From Macrosoma leucophasiata (lineage: Eukaryota; Arthropoda; Insecta; Lepidoptera; Hedylidae): DNA of 64,000 bases. The stretch covers positions 7,812,001 to 7,876,000 of the forward strand of contig JAWQUS010000002.1 in the NCBI GenBank assembly GCA_036365455.1, written 5' to 3'. The notes under the pieces are model-generated. The model did no database searches, had not been told where the DNA came from, and saw nothing but the letters and a program-made list of their open reading frames with translations. Numbering within the stretch: position 1 is the stretch's first letter; each line of letters starts with the position of its first letter. Below, in pieces: positions 24,398 through 37,776 of this stretch. A program made the position numbers and the translations under genes.

Positions 24398-24510
24398 TCT
24401 AAGCTGTGATTTCCGGCACAGAGGCCGGAAATCACACGGCTGTGCATAGCCACTAGATTAGGTAATGCGGTGGTGCTCGCGAGCTCTGTCACTGAAGCTC
24501 TACCACCAAT
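24398..24510 (-). repeat. Family A fragment, minus strand
   Basis: TGATTTCCGGCACAGAGGC occurs with an inverted copy (GCCGGAAATCACACGGC), then the 5' part TAGATTAGGTAATGCGGTGG to CTACCACCAATA. The order is rearranged relative to intact copies. Confidence 0.6.
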
Positions 24511-24665
24511 AAAACTTTTTTTTTTGTAGTATTTAAAATAATGTTTAGCAAGTGCTTATATTGTTTAATCGTTTTATACAATATTACACACCCAACAAAC
24601 CTTACACTCACAGATTCTTCCACCTTTAACTGACTTTTGGTATATATCAAATAGCGTAGCGTAGT

Positions 24666-24902
24666 ATCCAACAAGAAATTTTAATATTATGCACTTTACT
24701 TTCGTTCGACCTTATGAAGGAGATTTCGGCCGATTTCAGGGCTGTAGAGCGTTATCTCTTTCTCACCTTTCCAATGTGACGTTTGTCGACCATTATGATC
24801 AAGTTTTGACCAATATCAGACTATCAGTGCTTACGTAGGCAATTTGCAGAAGTTATCCGATTGTCTCTTTCGTAGGCTCGATATCCAATATTTCTTGCTG
24901 GG
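24666..24902. mobile_element. MITE, inverted diverged copy of 4708-4961
   Basis: Terminal inverted repeats with CCAACAAGAAAT at left and ATTTCTTGCTGGG at right, flanked by TA. The interior (CTGTAGAGCGTTATCTCTTT, GTGACGTTTGTCGACCAT, TCAGTGCTTACGTAGGC) is the reverse complement of the element in the xylosyltransferase intron. Confidence 0.75.
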
Positions 24903-25056
24903 TATACCTCTGTTTGCTCACCGTTATAACCACAGAATATAACGTAGGTGTAGATATAATAAAGAACCTGAACTCAAGGGGAACGGAACAAGTGCTCGTA
25001 CCACAGGCGGAGGACTTTACGTATCAAAAGGTATTATTATTTATATAGATTATTTC

Positions 25057-25104
25057 TTCACTATTTTACACGTTGTATTTTTATACAACGTGTAAAATAG
25101 TGAA
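25057..25104. repeat. Perfect 22-bp hairpin
   Basis: Arms 25057-25078 and 25083-25104 (TTCACTATTTTACACGTTGT.. and its complement) with a 4-nt loop. A further copy of one arm lies at about 25716 (TTCATTATTTTACACGTTGT), so this is probably the end of a repeat that spans the MITE at 25.3-25.6 kb. Confidence 0.65.
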
Positions 25105-25267
25105 TAATACTTCTAGGTATAGATATGCATCGTATCCACAATCAAATGGCAATCTATCGACATCCACAACGCTATATTTATTTTCCATACAAATTTTATT
25201 TATTAGTATAATGAGAAAAAATTGTACAACCCTGAACAAAGACTGACTCACGCAACGTCATACGGCG

Positions 25268-25585
25268 CAATGCCGCGGCGTGTCGCATAGAGCAACACTG
25301 GAGGAGAGTAGCCATATGCAGGCTTTCCCCTCTGTCAAAGTACAAGTCCAAATGAGCCTATGCCTGTTGCCTAGATGTTTAAATGTGTGCGTGAAATTGT
25401 TTATGTATTTTGTTAAAGTCAAGGTGTGAGTTTCGTAGTAATAGACAATTTTTGTACTGTGTGTGTGTATCACACGTAGTTCCCCCCGCAAAAAATGACA
25501 GATTGTTTTGCATCGGTAATAAACGCTACGGCTACTCCCTCCAGTCCACCGCGACTGGTGGCTCGTGTTGCTCTATGGCGTGTCG
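25268..25585. mobile_element. MITE family M copy (AGAGCAACAC terminal repeats)
   Basis: Ends carry CGCATAGAGCAACAC at left and GTGTTGCTCTATGGCG at right. Inside are GTAGCCATATGCAGGCTTTC, TTTAAATGTGTGCGTGAAAT and CGGTAATAAACGCTACGGC. Copies also at 43966-44340 and 55583-55893, with a partial one at 20694-20840. Confidence 0.7.
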
Positions 25586-25719
25586 GCGCGGCGAGAAGGC
25601 TCAGAGATTCAGAGATCAGTGGCGTCAAAACAGGGCTGTCACTTCAAACTTTTGAGCTAATTAGCACTACTATATAAAACACTATGGAAACAATATACCC
25701 CTTAAGATTTATTCTTCAT

Positions 25720-26358
25720 TATTTTACACGTTGTATAAACGCAGACTACGGTACAAAAACGCAGACCATCTTCGTCTAGTACCTAGTAGGTACCAATTCG
25801 TTTAACGCGCTGATTTAACTCTAAAATTATAGATAAGTATTTCTAGGAAGGTATATCAAAACAACAGTCATTTGATGTTTATATCATTTATAATATACTT
25901 ATATAAAAATAATTATCAAAACATAATATATGTAACTTATTTACGTAAAGCTGATTGTTTTTAATTTTATTCAAAATTATTATTTAATTTTATTCGTTCT
26001 TACTGTTAAGATAATTTTCCCGTAGGTAGGTACTTATTTATACCAGTAGTGTAGTAAAATGGAAAACTTAATGGTATAACTGACATATTATTTAACTTAT
26101 TACCACTTATCATACTTGCATTTAGTTTTTGGATTTTTGGAGTAAGGCAAGTAAAAATCTTACTCTAAGTACATACATAAAAGTGCCACTATATCGAACT
26201 CAATTCAGAGTTAAACAATACCTAAATTATTTAATATTTAGTACATATAATGAAAAAGTAATACTTAAGTACCTACATATTATTATTGTACCTTAAATAA
26301 CAAATTATATATATAACAACGATTTAAATCAATAGTTAATACTTAAAATTTACAAAAA
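25720..26358. other. Convergent intergenic region between ML genes A and B
   Basis: AT-rich with no recognised repeat. It should hold the 3' flank of minus-strand gene B. Confidence 0.4.
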
Positions 26359-29300
26359 TCAAACAATTCTAGCTGGTATTTCGAAACAGAGAATATCCTT
26401 TGATCCATCCTGCAGCGCCCAGTGAACTTGTAATTCTATGGCAGGATAGATCGAGTGAATGGGAAAAAAGTCCTTGTACATGTATTTTGTACCAGCTTTG
26501 AGAGGACAGGGAGCTGGTTTTTCATCCTCCGTGAAAATTTTGTCGCATATTGAGTTCCCGTCGACACCTAGGAACGGCAATTCTACTCCAAATACGTTGG
26601 CTGTTACATGATTCTTGATATTGGGGATGTCATTCTCTGAAACATAAAAAATACTTGTTTTAGAATGAAACCCATTTCGTTTTATGAACTAGATACCTAT
26701 GTAACGTTATAGTAGGGAAGCCCAAGACGAGAGTTTTGAATTTACTCCAGCGCGTCAGATTAAGATATAGGAGATACCTTGCACCCCGTTCAGTACCTGC
26801 ACCAAATCTAACATTTCCATAAAGGGCCGAACCCTTAGGGCTTAAGGCACGAGCTTGCCTTGCATCCAAATCGTCAAAATGTTGGATGCGTAGGCACCAA
26901 CGCATTACCTAATATACTTGCCGCCAAATGGTAGTGTTCAGCACTATCGTGTTCCGGTTAGGTGGTAATGTTCGGCCCTGTAATTTCCGGTACAGAGGCA
27001 TAAAACCTCAAGGCATCTGCATTTTGACCTTTTTGTGTGGGTGTCTTTAGGCTGCAGTCATCACTTAACATCAATGTGAACTGCATGCTTGTTTGCCACT
27101 TTTATTACATAAAAAAATACACTTGGTGGCAGATGGATTAGGTAATGCGGCGGTGCCCACGCCTGCACCATTAGGCACGTAAACCGTCATATTTCGATCC
27201 AAATAAGATATGTCATCCATAAGCACTTCTACATTCGTAGTTATAGTATCAAACCAGTTCTCCCTTTGCTATCAATCACGCTACACGTTCTCGCATATCA
27301 TCAGTTTAGTTTTTGTTAAGTCATCAATTTATTACGTTTTTCAGTTACTTCATTTATTAGTCTATCCCTCAAAATTTTGCGTACCGTGTATTTTTTGTGG
27401 TCCTTTGAGCCGGATATGAAACACCAAACTACCAGTCCAGTAGGCCCTGGAGCTCCAACACAGGGGCTCTACCACCAGTTAAAGTAGTTTTTAGTTCTTT
27501 TTCTTGTGTAAGATATGGTAGGGGTGTTTTCTTACTTTCAATTCGATAAACATGTAGGTAAGCATTAGGTAAGGGCATTAGTGTAATATGCCGTGTATGT
27601 AACACAAATCAATAAAGGGCACAGAAGAAATAGTTTTAGGTTGGTAATTTTTATTGAAGTTTGGTAAGAACGACTAATTACCTTTTTTTTTTTTATTTTT
27701 TTTTTTATGTAATGGAAGTGGTAAACAAGCATGCAGTTCACATTGATGTTAAGTGATGACTGCAGCCTATAGACACCCACACGAAGACCAAGGTCAAAAT
27801 GCAGATGCGTTACCACTCCTGAGGCCTAAGGTCTTTATTACAGGGCCGTACATTACCACCTGACCGGAACACGATAGTGTTGAACACTACCATTTAGCGG
27901 CAAGTATATTAGGTAATGCGGTGGTGCCTACGCCCGCGAGCTCCATCACTGGAGCTCTACCACCAGTAACCTTTATTGTTATTCTACGTAACTTGCACCT
28001 AGTAGGTATCTTACCTTTATTTTATAGTTGTAAACATATTGCATTTTTGTTTCTTATTAAGGCATCAATTTTTGAATAACTGTAATTCACCACCCACCTA
28101 CCTACAATCCTTTTTTTACGCCCGAGATAAGTTTTTCCGTATGTATATATATATATTTTTAGTACATAATGCGATGTATTTCTGTTCCCGCTATGGAAAC
28201 AAATACCAAAACCAGAATAAAATAAATAATTTATGAGGGGTTTATCGATACGAATAGTACAAAGTAAATTTGAAGTTAAAAGAAATACCTATGGCGTTAA
28301 TCGGCGTTATATCTTGTTAGATAACTTACCAGGCGTGAATAAGGCTGTGATGTGTTGGTTGGAGCCTTTCTTGAGTTTGCATGGTGCTTTCTTGCAGGGA
28401 GATAGCTGTACGCTGTCCTTCAGACCCGGCATATTACGCCCTGCAAAAACATAATCAAACTTTTAGTGATGTAACACGGCGCAATAAAATGAACAAAACT
28501 GGCGTAAAAAAATTTTATCAGGGATGACAAGCTGGAGTAAGGAAATTCCCCTAGTGTGGTGTTGCAAACGTTCTCAGGCGACAATAACCACTTTCCATCG
28601 GTGTTCCGCCTGCTTATCTTTCAAACGTTGCACTTAAAAAAAAAACACTGGGTAGCTTAGTTAATCTTTAGTAACTAGTTCGGAGAGTAAGGGATATTGG
28701 ATTTTTCAAAGACGTAATTATTATTATTTTATTATATAAGGTGGAGGTACCATTGGAACGAACTTTGGTAATGCGCCTAATGAAGGCCGATATCCGTGGA
28801 CCACCTACAACATTTTGACACCACTATCAAATTCAACACCCTCAAGAACCATGAAAACGACACCCATGACGAAAAAGTTGACAACTTAATGCAGCCGCCA
28901 TCTTGGATTTGCATTTTGACACCACTATCGAATTCAACACCCTCAAGAACCATGAAAACGACACCCATGACGAAAAAATTTACAACTCCATGCAGCCGCC
29001 ATCTTGGATTTACATTTTGACACCACTATCGAATTCAACACCCTCAAGAACCATGAAAACGATACCCATGACGAAAAAGTTGTCAACTTCATGCAGCCGC
29101 TATCTTGGATTTACATTTTGACACCAGTATCGAATTCAACACCCTCAAGAACCATGAAAACGACACCCATGACGAAAAAATTGACAACTTCTGCAGGCGC
29201 CATCTTGGATATGTATAACTATATAGGTGTTACTGAACTTTGGATGAAAACACTACTAGTAATTTTACCTAGGTGGGGACTCTTTCGAATAACAACACCA

Positions 29301-32300
29301 CTTCGGATGACTCGACCCCTACTATTTGTAAAGAGTGACATTTCATCCGCGGATAAGATACATTTGCGGATGAGCTGTCACCTAAGTCAATTTTCGACTA
29401 TTGGTACCTGACGTCCGATGCGAAATGCGAATAAACCATTGCAGTATAACACCGAAGGGGGCAGGTGAAACTAACGACCACCGGGGTAGCCGTTGGCACT
29501 AATAGTGCGAACGGCCACCCCGGTGCCGGTTTCAGAGGGGGCCGATGGTAATAAACGGCCTTCATTTGCCTGACAGAGTGGGGCGCTAGAGGTATGGCAT
29601 TTAAAGAAATTTAGATATAGGTTGTTGTCTAAAGGAGATGTTGCGAGCTCGGCTCTGGTTCGTACACGTCCTCAAAAAATGGGTGAATTAAAGAAGAATC
29701 CGAAAAAATACAATTAATTTATTCAAGAATATATTTTAGAGTTACAACCACATTTAATTCAAACGATTTTATCATTTTCAACGTTGTTAAACATGGCGAC
29801 GATACAGCCGACACTTGGCATCAATCGATTTTGATAGTAATTAGAAAATATTACTTTTTCTCCAAGTACTATATAATCAAAATACAATTTAAAAAATAAA
29901 AATGTCTAAATGACATCGCCCGCCATATTCGCCATGTTGGTTTTGAGTTGCAGTTCTAACTGCAAATAATATTTTGTAACTGCAAACAAAGCTAAATAAG
30001 TGAAAATATGCAGTTTAAAACGTTTTTATATTGATTTTGCCTGTTTAATGATATTGAGTACAATCCATGGCCGGAGGTCCATACATTTTTGCAACATCTC
30101 CTTTCTGCAAGATAAAATAATAGCGGGGAAACCCGCTCCGAGCTTGAGAGACACCCCCAGCCTTTCACGCCAGTGTTGCCCACGTCGACCACCAAGGAGA
30201 GGCGAGTCACCGCCTGCCTAAAGTAGGATTCAATAATGTGAGATGATGAATATAGGATCCGGATCTTACTCCATATCTTACTCCATACTCCATAGGCCCA
30301 GCCAGCTAGTCCCCCAGTACCCACATAGCCCAAAGTTTGGCGAGTCATTTATTTACAATAATCCCATGTATTCTGCGGAGTCTGTCTGTGTCTGTAGATA
30401 TTAACTATTGGTGCAGTCAGAGAGAGGTCCCACCGAATATAAAACCCATTACAAAGTAGATCAAAATTCGCGAAACGGCCTCTACGTGTTGGACCCACGC
30501 AAGCCTGACAAAGGTCAAGAGGTTCAAATTGGACCCCGTGCTGACGAGAGACATAGTATTAATAACATTTATAAAAATAATCTATATTCGACTGTGTAAT
30601 TTAATGTTTGTTGCATGTAAAACGTAAACTACTTTCATGAATAGTAAGTAGGTAAGTTACGAAAAAACGTAACAACAGTTGTCTAGTCCAATTATCTACT
30701 CTTAGCGTATTTACTAAGTAGGTAACTACCTACCTATAATAATATTATGTAACCTGTAATGTGTTTACAGCACAGTGTCTGTAGCCTGCAACACAGAATG
30801 TAGATACCTAGGGGTCATCCATCTTTAATCGCGTGATGTGTTTAGCGTTACCGATGCTTTGCTATTTCCATGACCTTAATTAATCTGCCCAATTCTTTCG
30901 CAATAGTATAAATTCTAGAATGTCTAGAAAATCCATATTAGGAAGGTATGCTACTTCCGTCATTATGGTAATAATACGTTATGTTTACCTAATTAGGTAC
31001 GCATAAAAAACCATGATGGTTTTTTATGCGGATATTTCCGTAATGCCGAATGTCGTCCTCGATTGGATTTTTGTAATATTGATCAACGTGAGATTATCTA
31101 TACTTATGAAAAATTATTTGTATGGTTTAACGACTGGCAGAAAGCTTATTTATTATATTTACTTATGAAAACACTCACATCTTGATACACCAATTGAGTA
31201 AAAACTGTTGCTTGTTTAACGACTGGGAGAAAGCTTATTTATTATATTTACTTATGAAAACACTCACATCTTGATACACCAATTGAGTAAAAACTGTTTG
31301 AGTAAAAACTAATTGAGTAAAAACGCCGACAGCTTAAAAACAACTGATTTATTTTATAAAATGCCAACAGCGAATGGTACTGGACAACCGTCATATTGCA
31401 ACCTTCACCAGGTCATAAGGTTACGGTCAATGGACCGTCCCTCAGTTTTTCGAGCTATTTACCTATATGGTCTGCTGTTCAATGTCAGTTTGGCTATTTG
31501 GTGGGATAAATTGTTGTTATCTGTGTATTTGTGGACTATGAAAAACCTTCGATTCGGACGAAATTTGGGCTGTGCTACAGTCAGTCCAGAATTGCCAAAT
31601 TGACTATCTACTCATATATCAAACTACTGAGAAGCTTGTACGGAAACGCCACCATTGGTCGGTTCGCTTTCAAGATTGGTTTTGGAGCGAATCAGTGTGG
31701 CTTAGGGCGGCTCCGTGCGGTTCGGGGAGGCTCAATGCGGTTCAGGGCAGCTGCGTTTGGCTCTGTGCCACCCCTCGCTGCCTGCCCCCTGGGCCACGTG
31801 GACCATGGCCCTAGGAGCAGGCAGCGAGGTTACTGTAAAACATGGAAAATTTTATCTTTGGCAGGTATCATCAATATTAAGTAACTGCATAAATAAAGTT
31901 GGTAATTCTAATATTGCTTTAAGATCCGGTATGATTATTTTGTTTTTTGTGTGCATAAGCTCGTATGAAGGATAAACTAATAAAAACTGAAAAATACAAT
32001 CTTTACATAATTTTTTATCTGTTGTATCTAGTATTAAAAACGCTGTTAAGATTAAAATCATTATAAGTTTACACTTTTTCGATGTTATAAAAAGCTGGTC
32101 TCAGGTAACTAGACAAAAAAACACCATCTGCGCTTAAAAAGGCTATTACACGACACGGTATTCAGGGTCCGGCAGAAGGAGTGGGCGCTGCCTCTGCCTT
32201 ATTACACTATCCGGTCGAAAGGACCCTAACTCAGTCACAGTACAAATATGAACAGTATGGAACTACGCCGTTTTGAACGTTTTGTACGTAGTACCATACT

Positions 32301-35300
32301 GTTCATATTTGTACTGTGTGTAGTTAGGGCGTTAGGCTGACCGGGCCGCTCCGGTCGCTCTAATTAAAGACCCTAACTCCCTCAATGTTATTACACTACC
32401 CTGACCCTTGCTATCGTACCCTGAATACCGTGTCGTGTAATAAGGCCATTAGAAAAACTCATAACGTAGAAATCTATCAACAGGGAGATCAAAGGTAGGT
32501 ACCACAGACCAATTAGCCTTCTTTCTTCTCAGTCGTTGGTAGGTACCTACCTACTTAGTGATGTAACGAATATTTGCATTTGCCGGTTTTTTTCTATTTG
32601 CAAAAACTAAAAAGTTGCGAATTTTTTGCGAATCTGAAATGTCAATTAATGGTAAGTACTTAGTTACCTACTTATTTGAACCGACGCACTGTAATCAACA
32701 ACAATAAAATCAATATCTTGTAACTTATTTAAACCTGACTTTGTTATCATAATGAAGCATTTGTGGATAAATCTGGTTTGTTCTATTTTTAGGATTGTTT
32801 ACCTCAAAAAGAAAAATGAAAACCGGTCAAGTGCGTGTCGGGCCACGCGCAGCTTAGGGTTCCGTAGTTTTTAGGTTTGAATAATGTAATAAAAAAAATA
32901 TTTTCTATGGAGTTGTTCAAAAATTTCGAGTACCTACATATTTACATTTGGACGACTATTACTCGCAAACTTGTAAAGCCAACTTAGTGTGATAGTTTTC
33001 CTTTTAATTTCGTTTTAAGTAGCTACTAACTACGACCGTTTAGTTGGTAGAGGGGGGGGGGGACACTTGTCACGAGCAGTTAACTAAATCGAAAAATGTT
33101 CACACACCCCTAACATTTTTAAAACAAAAAAAAATAATTAAACGACCTATCCAAAGATGTTCTACACCAGAGGTTCCCAAACAATTTTTTCTTGTAGACA
33201 ACTTTCAATTTTTTTCTGGTTTCCGTGGACCCACCGTTGCTACATTTATATCACATTCCCATATTTCCAACGCCTACGTAGACCCCATCGAGTCTCATGG
33301 ACCCCAGGGGGTCTATATGGACCACTTTGGGAATCACTTCTACACTATATAGAAAACGAAAAATAAAAAAATTATCCGCGCTTTACATGTAGGGGAGGTA
33401 CCCTAAATAATTGTTTTTCATGTTTTTTATTCTACCACTATGTCGGCGTGATTAAGGTGTATACTTGTGCCAAATTTCAAGTCTCTAGTGCCTATAGTTT
33501 TTGCGCTAAACCGCGGACGGACAGACGGACAGACAGACAGACAGACATGGCGAAACTATAAGGGTTCCTTGTTTACTACGGAACCCTAAAAACGATACCC
33601 TTATATGTAGATACCTACTTAGGTCCACTCGTGCATCTGCCACGGCTAATTTGTAAATCAGTAACCTAAACATGGATGTGTACCTACATGAAAGTCAAAC
33701 ATGGAGGCCATATTTGGTTCATAATCGTGAGATTAATAATTAGAAGTTATTTAAGAAAATGGGCGAAGATTGACCATTCCTCCTTCCACTTGTATCTCGG
33801 AAACAACTACTTAGGCATACAATCTATACTAATATTATAAAGCTAAAGAGTTTGTTTGTTTGTTTGAACGCGCTAATCTCAGAAACTACTGGTCCGATTT
33901 GAAAATCTTTCAGTGTTAGACAATCCATTTATCGAGGAAGGCGTTAGGCTATATATCATCACGCTAAGACTAATAGGAGCGGAGCACCAAAGAAGAATGT
34001 TTCAAAATCGGGGGATTTTTTATCCTATTGAGAGCTTCCACTGCGTGCGCTGCGTAAACGGTAAAAGTTTCACTAAAATAATGTACTACAGGTTTTTTTC
34101 CATTTAAAAGTTCTAAAAAAAAGTCCGCGACAGCATATGTCTATCTTTTAACGTTAGCTCACTATAAGGTTTTTTATACAAACCAAAGTTGTTCCAAAAT
34201 AATGCAGTATTTGCGAAGGTGTTTTTATAAACATGATATTATTAATCCTTATCGAAATAAATATGTTATTCATCACAAGCATTTCATTTAAAACGAAATT
34301 GCCTTTTACTTCATTCGATTCAAATCAACATTTTGGGAGATATCGCAGTTTTAAAATAACACTAATCACAGATAAATAATGTTTGAGCACTGCCCGCACA
34401 ATGTACAAAGGCGGCCGGCAGTCGGAGAACGGCTGGACCGAATTGGCTAATTTTGGTTTCGAATTATTTTTGGAAGTCCAGGAAAGGTTTGAAAAGTATG
34501 AAAAATATGAAGAAATTGAAGGGAAATAGTAAAAACCACAATTTTATTTTCCCATACAAATAGTCCGTATACATACATCAAACCTTTGACACATTATTTC
34601 ATTGTGAGGCAATATGAAGTTTGCGGGGACAGCTAGTTAAAAAATAAAATAGTTATTTACTCACACCATACACCCGAACTTATGAGAAGACTGGTAAGTA
34701 TTTTAGGTAACATGTATGTAGAGGTATGTCTCACAAATGAATGAAACACTCTGCAAGCCAGTCCGCCTCGCATTTTTGTAGGTAGGTAGGTACTTCTACT
34801 TACATTCATAAACTTATATAAAAGTCATTTATTACGTTCAAAAACTTTTTTCAAGTAGGTAGGTATCTACATTTTATAAAACGATCGAGACGTAAAGTTG
34901 TTGAATCCAATCAGCCGTGATAACTTGCCTTTTAAATTAATTACTTATAGGTATGTACCTACTTACCTACTATCACCATGATTTAACTCGCCTGTCGAAA
35001 TACCACCATTTAGCTGGTAGGGATCCCACACGTTTCTGGAAGGGCACTTTGTAGCGAAATATTTTCCAAACAGACCGTCCTTTATAAAACCTATCCAATG
35101 ATTTCGCATCGCATCGCGAATTATTGTCTTGCATAAAATTCATAAATCGCATTCAAATACGCAAAAGTCCAAAAACTGACATTCGGTACATCACTAGTAG
35201 GTACTCGTTGTTGTTTACGAATTGCTTTCTGAAAGCTTTCGTACATTATAAGTGCATACTTATTGTTAAATGTTTGGGTTATGTAATTAGAATATTAAAT

Positions 35301-37744
35301 AAATTGTCAGTAATTTTATAATTATTATTGTTATAATTTTAGCAGCTAATATTAAATTCTTGTAAAAAATTAATATCTAAGGAAGATTAAATTTTACGAC
35401 CGTGTATACGGAAAATACCGCGATTTAGACCTACAAAGTCAGTTTTAAAATTAATTGTACAATTTGTGCAAAATTTAAGCTTACCTACCTAATATGTTAC
35501 AATATTTTTCGGTTCCTTCGGAAAATGCCAAAAACGAGTTTCTTTATTTTCTCTAACTCAAAAATCTTTTTAACTGTATCTCTGATCGAGGTGAACACCA
35601 ATTTTGTCCCAATCACTGAAATCATTCAAAGCGAACTTCCCCAAAGACCGACTATAATAAACCCATCAGTTACCCAAAAGATCGACCAAACCAGTCTGCG
35701 GCCTTGGGCGTAGAGATTTTAGGAACGGCCAACCGTGGCAATATACTGCGATATGCCTCAGCGCCATGCAAATGATGGAGCTGAGAAGAGGGCGGCTGGT
35801 GCTACAAGACACTTGTGATAGAGTAGGTACACATATTCTACATGCCGGTTCCGGTAGTGATGTGCGTGTTATTTAGGGCCAGATGGCCGGGTTTTCCCGG
35901 CTTGTTCCAGAATTTGTACCGTGTCCATGAATTTTAACTTTGCATCCCGGAAAACCGGAAAAGAGATTTTTAGCGGTCGCACGGAAATGCCAAAAACATC
36001 AAAATCAGAATCGAAAATTTTTTGCTCGCGCGTTCCTTATTCTTTAGGTAATTATCAGCCTAGATCTGGCAACTCTAACCATGCGGGATCATGTTAAGGC
36101 GGTTTTTCAATGGGTTTTTTCACCTAAGCTACTATTGCGGTTGCGGCATTGCCGCGCCAGCACTAAACAGGCGCGGTAAGGACCCAAAAAAGTCAACAGA
36201 TCAGGCTAAAGCCATAAATAATCAAAAAATAAAATAATCAGGAGTCATGACAAGATACCTATCTATTTTTTTTTCTATTTATGACGTGTTAAGTTTTTGC
36301 AATACAATAACAAACGATACTTTATGCTAATTACTAAACAGACTGTTTATTTCATGAGCAATATTAATTCTCGAGAAGATTAGTCGCGTACCTATCTTAT
36401 TGTTTTTATTTAATTTAGTTTTAAGTCAGACTACGTATGAGTTTTGATATTATTATATATTAAACAGAATAGAATAGCGGTATATAATGGTTCGATTCCC
36501 GGGTAGAGGGTTATCAGAGATAATGGTGTAAAGCCCTTTATCTCTGGTTCTTACATGGGCCAAAACGTAACCGGCGAATCGTGGGTGTTTGCATGTATGC
36601 GTGAATGCATCCTCTGCCTACCCCTTCGGGGATTAAAGGCGTGAAGTTACATAACATAATAGCGATGTTATGGCTCTTTTAAAGAACATGAAAATTCCCC
36701 TGGCAATGACAAGTTTCGCTCATAAAATAAATGTGAACGTTCCAAAGCTCGAATGCGTCATTCGAGTTCAAGCCATGTTATGTTTTATTCAATTTCCGTC
36801 CATCCATACCAAAATGTGGGACAAAGGATTCATGGGTCGAATAAAGAATAACTTCCATTTGATTTATTATTTATAAAATGTCAAGAATTATGTGCACCAA
36901 TCATACGGATATTGACGATTAAGTATCTATGTATAAAGCTGGCTATTATAAGATATAGCTATAAACAATATAAATGAAAACATACGAGAAGAAACAATTT
37001 TTATATAAAAATACTAGCTGACCCGGCAAACTTCGTATTGCCTCAGAATGAAATAAGGTGTCAAAGGTTTGATAGATACGGACTATTTGTATGGAAAAAT
37101 AAAATTGTGGTTTTTACTGTTTCCCTTCAATTTCTTCATATTTTTCTTACCTTTTAATTTCTTCATATTTTTCTTACCTTTTAAACCTTCCCTAGACTTC
37201 CAAAAATCATTTAAAACCAAAATTAGCCAAATCGGTGAAGCCGTGACCAAGGAAAACGGGTTGCATTTTTATATATATAAAGACGTGGCCAGCTATGCTC
37301 ACACCAAAAATTTAAAAAGTGGAAATTATTGAATTATACGGTATTTCGTTCACTACAAAATAAATTTAATTAATTTTATAGCGTCAACAACACGTGGTAA
37401 TTATGCTGTTAAAATGTAGCTTATATGACACGTTTGTAGATTTACCATAACAGCGCCATCTATTGATTACTTACTCAACCCAGTCGAAAAGTATCGACAT
37501 CTGTTAGAATCATTTGGAGTTAACAGATAATTGTGACTGTCAAATAATAACAGACAAATAATTAGCAATAAATTAAAATTGCGACTATAATTTGAGATTT
37601 AAACTATCCTATCTCTCAAGTTGGATTGAACTGCACATGGTGTGCGAATTTTATTATAATCGGTTAAGTGGTTTAGGAGTCCATTGAGGACAAACATTGT
37701 GACACGAGATTTATATATATTAAGATTTACGTCCGACAGGCACC

Positions 37745-37776
<32 letters not shown>

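Noticed and set aside
28796..29411. Overlapping plus-strand ORFs encoding FNTLKNHENDTHDEK repeats
   Set aside because: They come from the 101-bp tandem array read in three frames; there is no family similarity.
31531..31975. Overlapping ORFs rich in Arg/Gly/Ser
   Set aside because: They follow a GC-rich imperfect repeat (GCGGTTC, GGCTC) and inverted repeat; no protein family recognised.
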